This document shows, in pieces, positions 62,042 to 64,000 of a stretch of DNA of 64,000 nt (within the stretch, counting starts at the first letter, position 1; every line of letters begins with the position of its first letter). The DNA is taken from NCBI RefSeq assembly GCF_005937885.2, contig NZ_CP042176.1:2041501-2105500 (forward strand). Direction: 5' to 3'. Origin of the DNA: Bradyrhizobium sp. KBS0727 (GTDB taxonomy: Bacteria; Pseudomonadota; Alphaproteobacteria; Rhizobiales; Xanthobacteraceae). The translations under genes and the position numbers were made by a program. The notes below the pieces were generated by a model. It made no database searches, was not told the DNA's origin, and saw nothing but the letters and a program-made list of their open reading frames with translations.

Positions 62042-62206
62042 ATCACCGGCGCCACGCTGTTGGTCGCCGGGCAGAACATGCATTTTTGCCTTGGCCTTGC
62101 GAGCCGCGCGACGGTTATCGACACGGGGCGGATCGTCTACACATCCGGGATCGAAGAGCTGAAGGCCGACGATAACATTCGTCAGCGCACCCCCGCGTTG
62201 TCGCTT
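62042..62206 (+). pseudogene. Relic C-terminus of a LivF-type ABC ATPase
   Basis: Translation gives ATLLVAGQNMHFCLG, then LASRATVIDTGRIVYTSGIE and ELKADDNIRQR. This matches the family C-terminal pattern LLVEQN-x-HF...ATVID-x-GRIVY...ELKAD--R-R. The glutamate of VEQN is replaced (LVAGQN), no start or Walker motifs exist upstream, and the usual YLAV-like end is changed. It runs in frame into the CoA transferase but is not part of it. Confidence 0.6.
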
Positions 62207-62227
62207 TCAGCCCGCCCGGGAGAAGAA

Positions 62228-63442
62228 ATGGTCAAGGAAACTAAGCTATCGCCGACGCATGAGGCGCCGTATCGCGGCCTGCGGGTGCTGGATTTCGGTC
62301 AGGGTATCGCCTCGCCCTATTGCGCGATGCTGCTCGGGGTCTATGGCGCCGACGTCATCAAGGTCGAGCCGCCGGAGGGCGACTGGTCGCGTTTCCTTGG
62401 TACGACCTACGGCAATCACACCACGCTTTCAGCGGTCTATAACCGCGGCAAGCGCAGCCTCTGCCTCGACATGAAGCATCAGGAAGGCATCGCCATCGCA
62501 AAACGGCTGGCGAAAGACTGCGACGTCCTGATCGAGGGTTTTCGGCCCGGCGTCGCCGCGCGGCTGGGGATCGGCTACGAGGAACTGGCGCGCGACAATC
62601 CCGGCCTGATCTATCTCTCGGTCAGCGCGTTCGGGCAGAGCGGCCCTTACTCCAAACGTCCGGGTTCGGATTCGGTGGCGCAGGCATTTTCCGGCCTGGT
62701 GTCGGTCAATGTCGGCAACGATGGCACGCCACACCGCGTCGGCACCACGATCTCCGACGTCGTCACCGGCGTCTATGCCTTCCAGGCCGTCGCCACCACG
62801 CTGTTCGCGCGCGCCACTGTCGGCACCGGGCGTTGGATCGACGTCAATCTCTGCGCGTCGACCTCGGCCTTGCTCGGCCACAAGGTTGCCGAACATATTC
62901 TGGAAGGCGGCGCGCCGCGCGCGCTCAACGTGCCCGCGGGTTCCTATCAGACCAGCGACGGCTGGATGATGGTCACGCTGGTCAACGAGCCGCAATACAA
63001 GCGGCTGTGCGCGGCGATCGAACGCGACGATCTCGCCAGCGATCCGCGCTTCGCCGATTTCGCCTCTCGCGCGGATTCCGCCGATACATTGATTTCGCAA
63101 CTCCGCGAAGTGTTCCTGACCCAGCCGACGGATGCGTGGCTATCGCGGTTGCATGCGGCCGATCTCATCGCGGAGCGAATCCTCAATCCCGGCGAATGGC
63201 TGCGCAATGCCCATGTCGAAGCGACCAGGGCTGCGGTGTGCCAGGATACGCCGGGTGTCGGCCCGGTCTACACGCCGCGGACGCCGGGTATCGCTGGTCT
63301 CTCGGAGGACAATCTGCGGCCGTCGCCGGATATCGGCCAGGACAGTTACGAGGTACTGCTGCAGGCAGGCTTCGCGCGCGGCGCCATCGACGATCTCGTC
63401 AAGGCCGGTGCGGTACGTCAGGCAAAAGGAGCTGCGGCATGA
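62228..63442 (+). CDS. CaiB/BaiF family III CoA transferase
   Basis: A 404-aa enzyme transferring CoA between acids without a covalent acyl-phosphate. It begins YRGLRVLDFGQGIASPYCAMLLGVYGADVIKVEPPEGDWSR. NRGKRSLCLDMKH and the region around the catalytic Asp, SVSAFGQSGPYSKRPGSDSVAQAFSG, follow. GGGAG before ATG 62228 sets the start; the frame is open to 62021 only through the relic. Coupled to the hydratase by ATGA. Confidence 0.9.
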   Translation: MVKETKLSPTHEAPYRGLRVLDFGQGIASPYCAMLLGVYGADVIKVEPPEGDWSRFLGTTYGNHTTLSAVYNRGKRSLCLDMKHQEGIAIAKRLAKDCDVLIEGFRPGVAARLGIGYEELARDNPGLIYLSVSAFGQSGPYSKRPGSDSVAQAFSGLVSVNVGNDGTPHRVGTTISDVVTGVYAFQAVATTLFARATVGTGRWIDVNLCASTSALLGHKVAEHILEGGAPRALNVPAGSYQTSDGWMMVTLVNEPQYKRLCAAIERDDLASDPRFADFASRADSADTLISQLREVFLTQPTDAWLSRLHAADLIAERILNPGEWLRNAHVEATRAAVCQDTPGVGPVYTPRTPGIAGLSEDNLRPSPDIGQDSYEVLLQAGFARGAIDDLVKAGAVRQAKGAAA

Positions 63443-64000
63443 GTGCTGATCTCGTTCGTTATTCGGTTTCAGGCAATATCGCGGAAATCATGCTGGACCG
63501 GCCGCCGGTCAATGCGCTGAGCATGGAACTGATCGATGCGCTGCTGGCGGCGCTGGCCAAAGCGAGGGATGACGACGCGGTGCGCGCCGTCGTGATCGGA
63601 AGCCTGCACAAGGTATTTTGCGCCGGGCTCGATCTCGACATCGTCAGGGGAAAGCCTGGGATCGAGACCAAGAAATTCCTGGAGCGGCTGTATTTCGCGC
63701 TCAACGATACCCAGTATCGCATGGGCAAGCCGACTATTGCCGCCATCGACGGCGCGGTGCGGGCCGGCGGCATGACGATTGCGATTTCCTGCGACATGAT
63801 CATCGCCGGCGATGCCTCGACCTTCGGCTATCCCGAGATCGACGTCGGCCTGATTCCGGCGATCCACTTCGTGCAGCTGCCGCGGCTGGTCGGCAAGCAT
63901 CAGGCCTTCGGCCCGCTGTTCCTCGGCGATCCCTTCGACGCCGCGACCGCGTTCCGGATGGGGCTGCTCAGCGAGGTCGTGCCGAAGGGGACGGCGCTGG
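63439..64000 (+). CDS. Enoyl-CoA hydratase/isomerase, cut by the right edge
   Basis: The first 187 residues of a crotonase, without a stop inside the window. Oxyanion-hole segments HKVFCAGLDLDIV and DGAVRAGGMTIAISCDMIIAGD and the catalytic-region YPEIDVGLIPAIHFVQLPRLVG are present. The ATG overlaps the CoA transferase stop (ATGA), so the two enzymes act on the same CoA thioester route. Confidence 0.88.
   Translation, partial: MSADLVRYSVSGNIAEIMLDRPPVNALSMELIDALLAALAKARDDDAVRAVVIGSLHKVFCAGLDLDIVRGKPGIETKKFLERLYFALNDTQYRMGKPTIAAIDGAVRAGGMTIAISCDMIIAGDASTFGYPEIDVGLIPAIHFVQLPRLVGKHQAFGPLFLGDPFDAATAFRMGLLSEVVPKGTAL

Noticed and set aside
62021..62227. N-terminal extension of the CoA transferase from a TTG start
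   Set aside because: The extension aligns with a LivF tail, not with CoA transferases, and the ATG at 62228 has a proper SD.

Overview
The window is high-GC alphaproteobacterial DNA, most like Bradyrhizobium or close Nitrobacteraceae. Pointers are the gene families, the palindromic intergenic repeats, a lanthanide-type methanol oxidation island and an Agrobacterium-like tartrate operon. It is densely coded. No rRNA, tRNA, CRISPR array, transposase or phage gene was seen.

Region 1 (1-15.5 kb) is a catabolic cassette of two convergent operons. The plus operon (405-5917) encodes a two-subunit Rieske dioxygenase, a PaaG-like enoyl-CoA hydratase/isomerase, an SDR, an HSL-type esterase and an acyl-CoA dehydrogenase. 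The minus operon (14678-5921) encodes a CrtI-like FAD oxidoreductase, a LivFGHMK-type ABC importer with an acyl-CoA synthetase embedded in it, and a flavodoxin-like quinone reductase. Both promoters carry the same 19-bp element between -35 and -10, and a TetR gene sits beside one of them. The likely logic is uptake, CoA activation and ring or side-chain oxidation of an unknown organic acid. A frameshifted CoA-transferase relic precedes the first operon.

Region 2 (15.9-18.7 kb) holds two small secreted proteins and a TolQ/ExbB-like channel operon with unusual partners.

Region 3 (18.8-41 kb) is the XoxF island. It contains an orphan pqqA, a beta-barrel protein, several small exported proteins, a SoxYZ-like carrier, a quinoprotein-associated metallohydrolase, XoxJ, a CXXCW-type protein, an ABC transporter set (ATPase, permease, periplasmic binding protein, beta-propeller), S-formylglutathione hydrolase, a NarL-type two-component pair, a TonB-dependent receptor, an AraC regulator, xoxF, xoxG, glutathione-dependent formaldehyde dehydrogenase and gfa. 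Together they oxidise methanol in the periplasm and carry formaldehyde to formate through glutathione. A paired direct-repeat motif occurs upstream of both xoxF and pqqA.

Region 4 (41.3-50.5 kb) carries an epoxide hydrolase, a gluconate-2-dehydrogenase-like membrane dehydrogenase (gamma, GMC flavoprotein, triheme cytochrome), a tandem GAF-like protein, a class II aldolase, an MlrC-family peptidase and a GST stub.

Region 5 (50.5-56.8 kb) is a complete ttuABCDE tartrate operon with a LysR-type operator.

Region 6 (56.9-64 kb) has a small hypothetical protein, a DsbA/HCCA-isomerase-like protein and a TetR-SDR-Baeyer-Villiger monooxygenase operon. It is divergent from a CoA transferase and an enoyl-CoA hydratase that runs off the right edge. 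A decayed LivF-like ATPase tail lies just before the CoA transferase.
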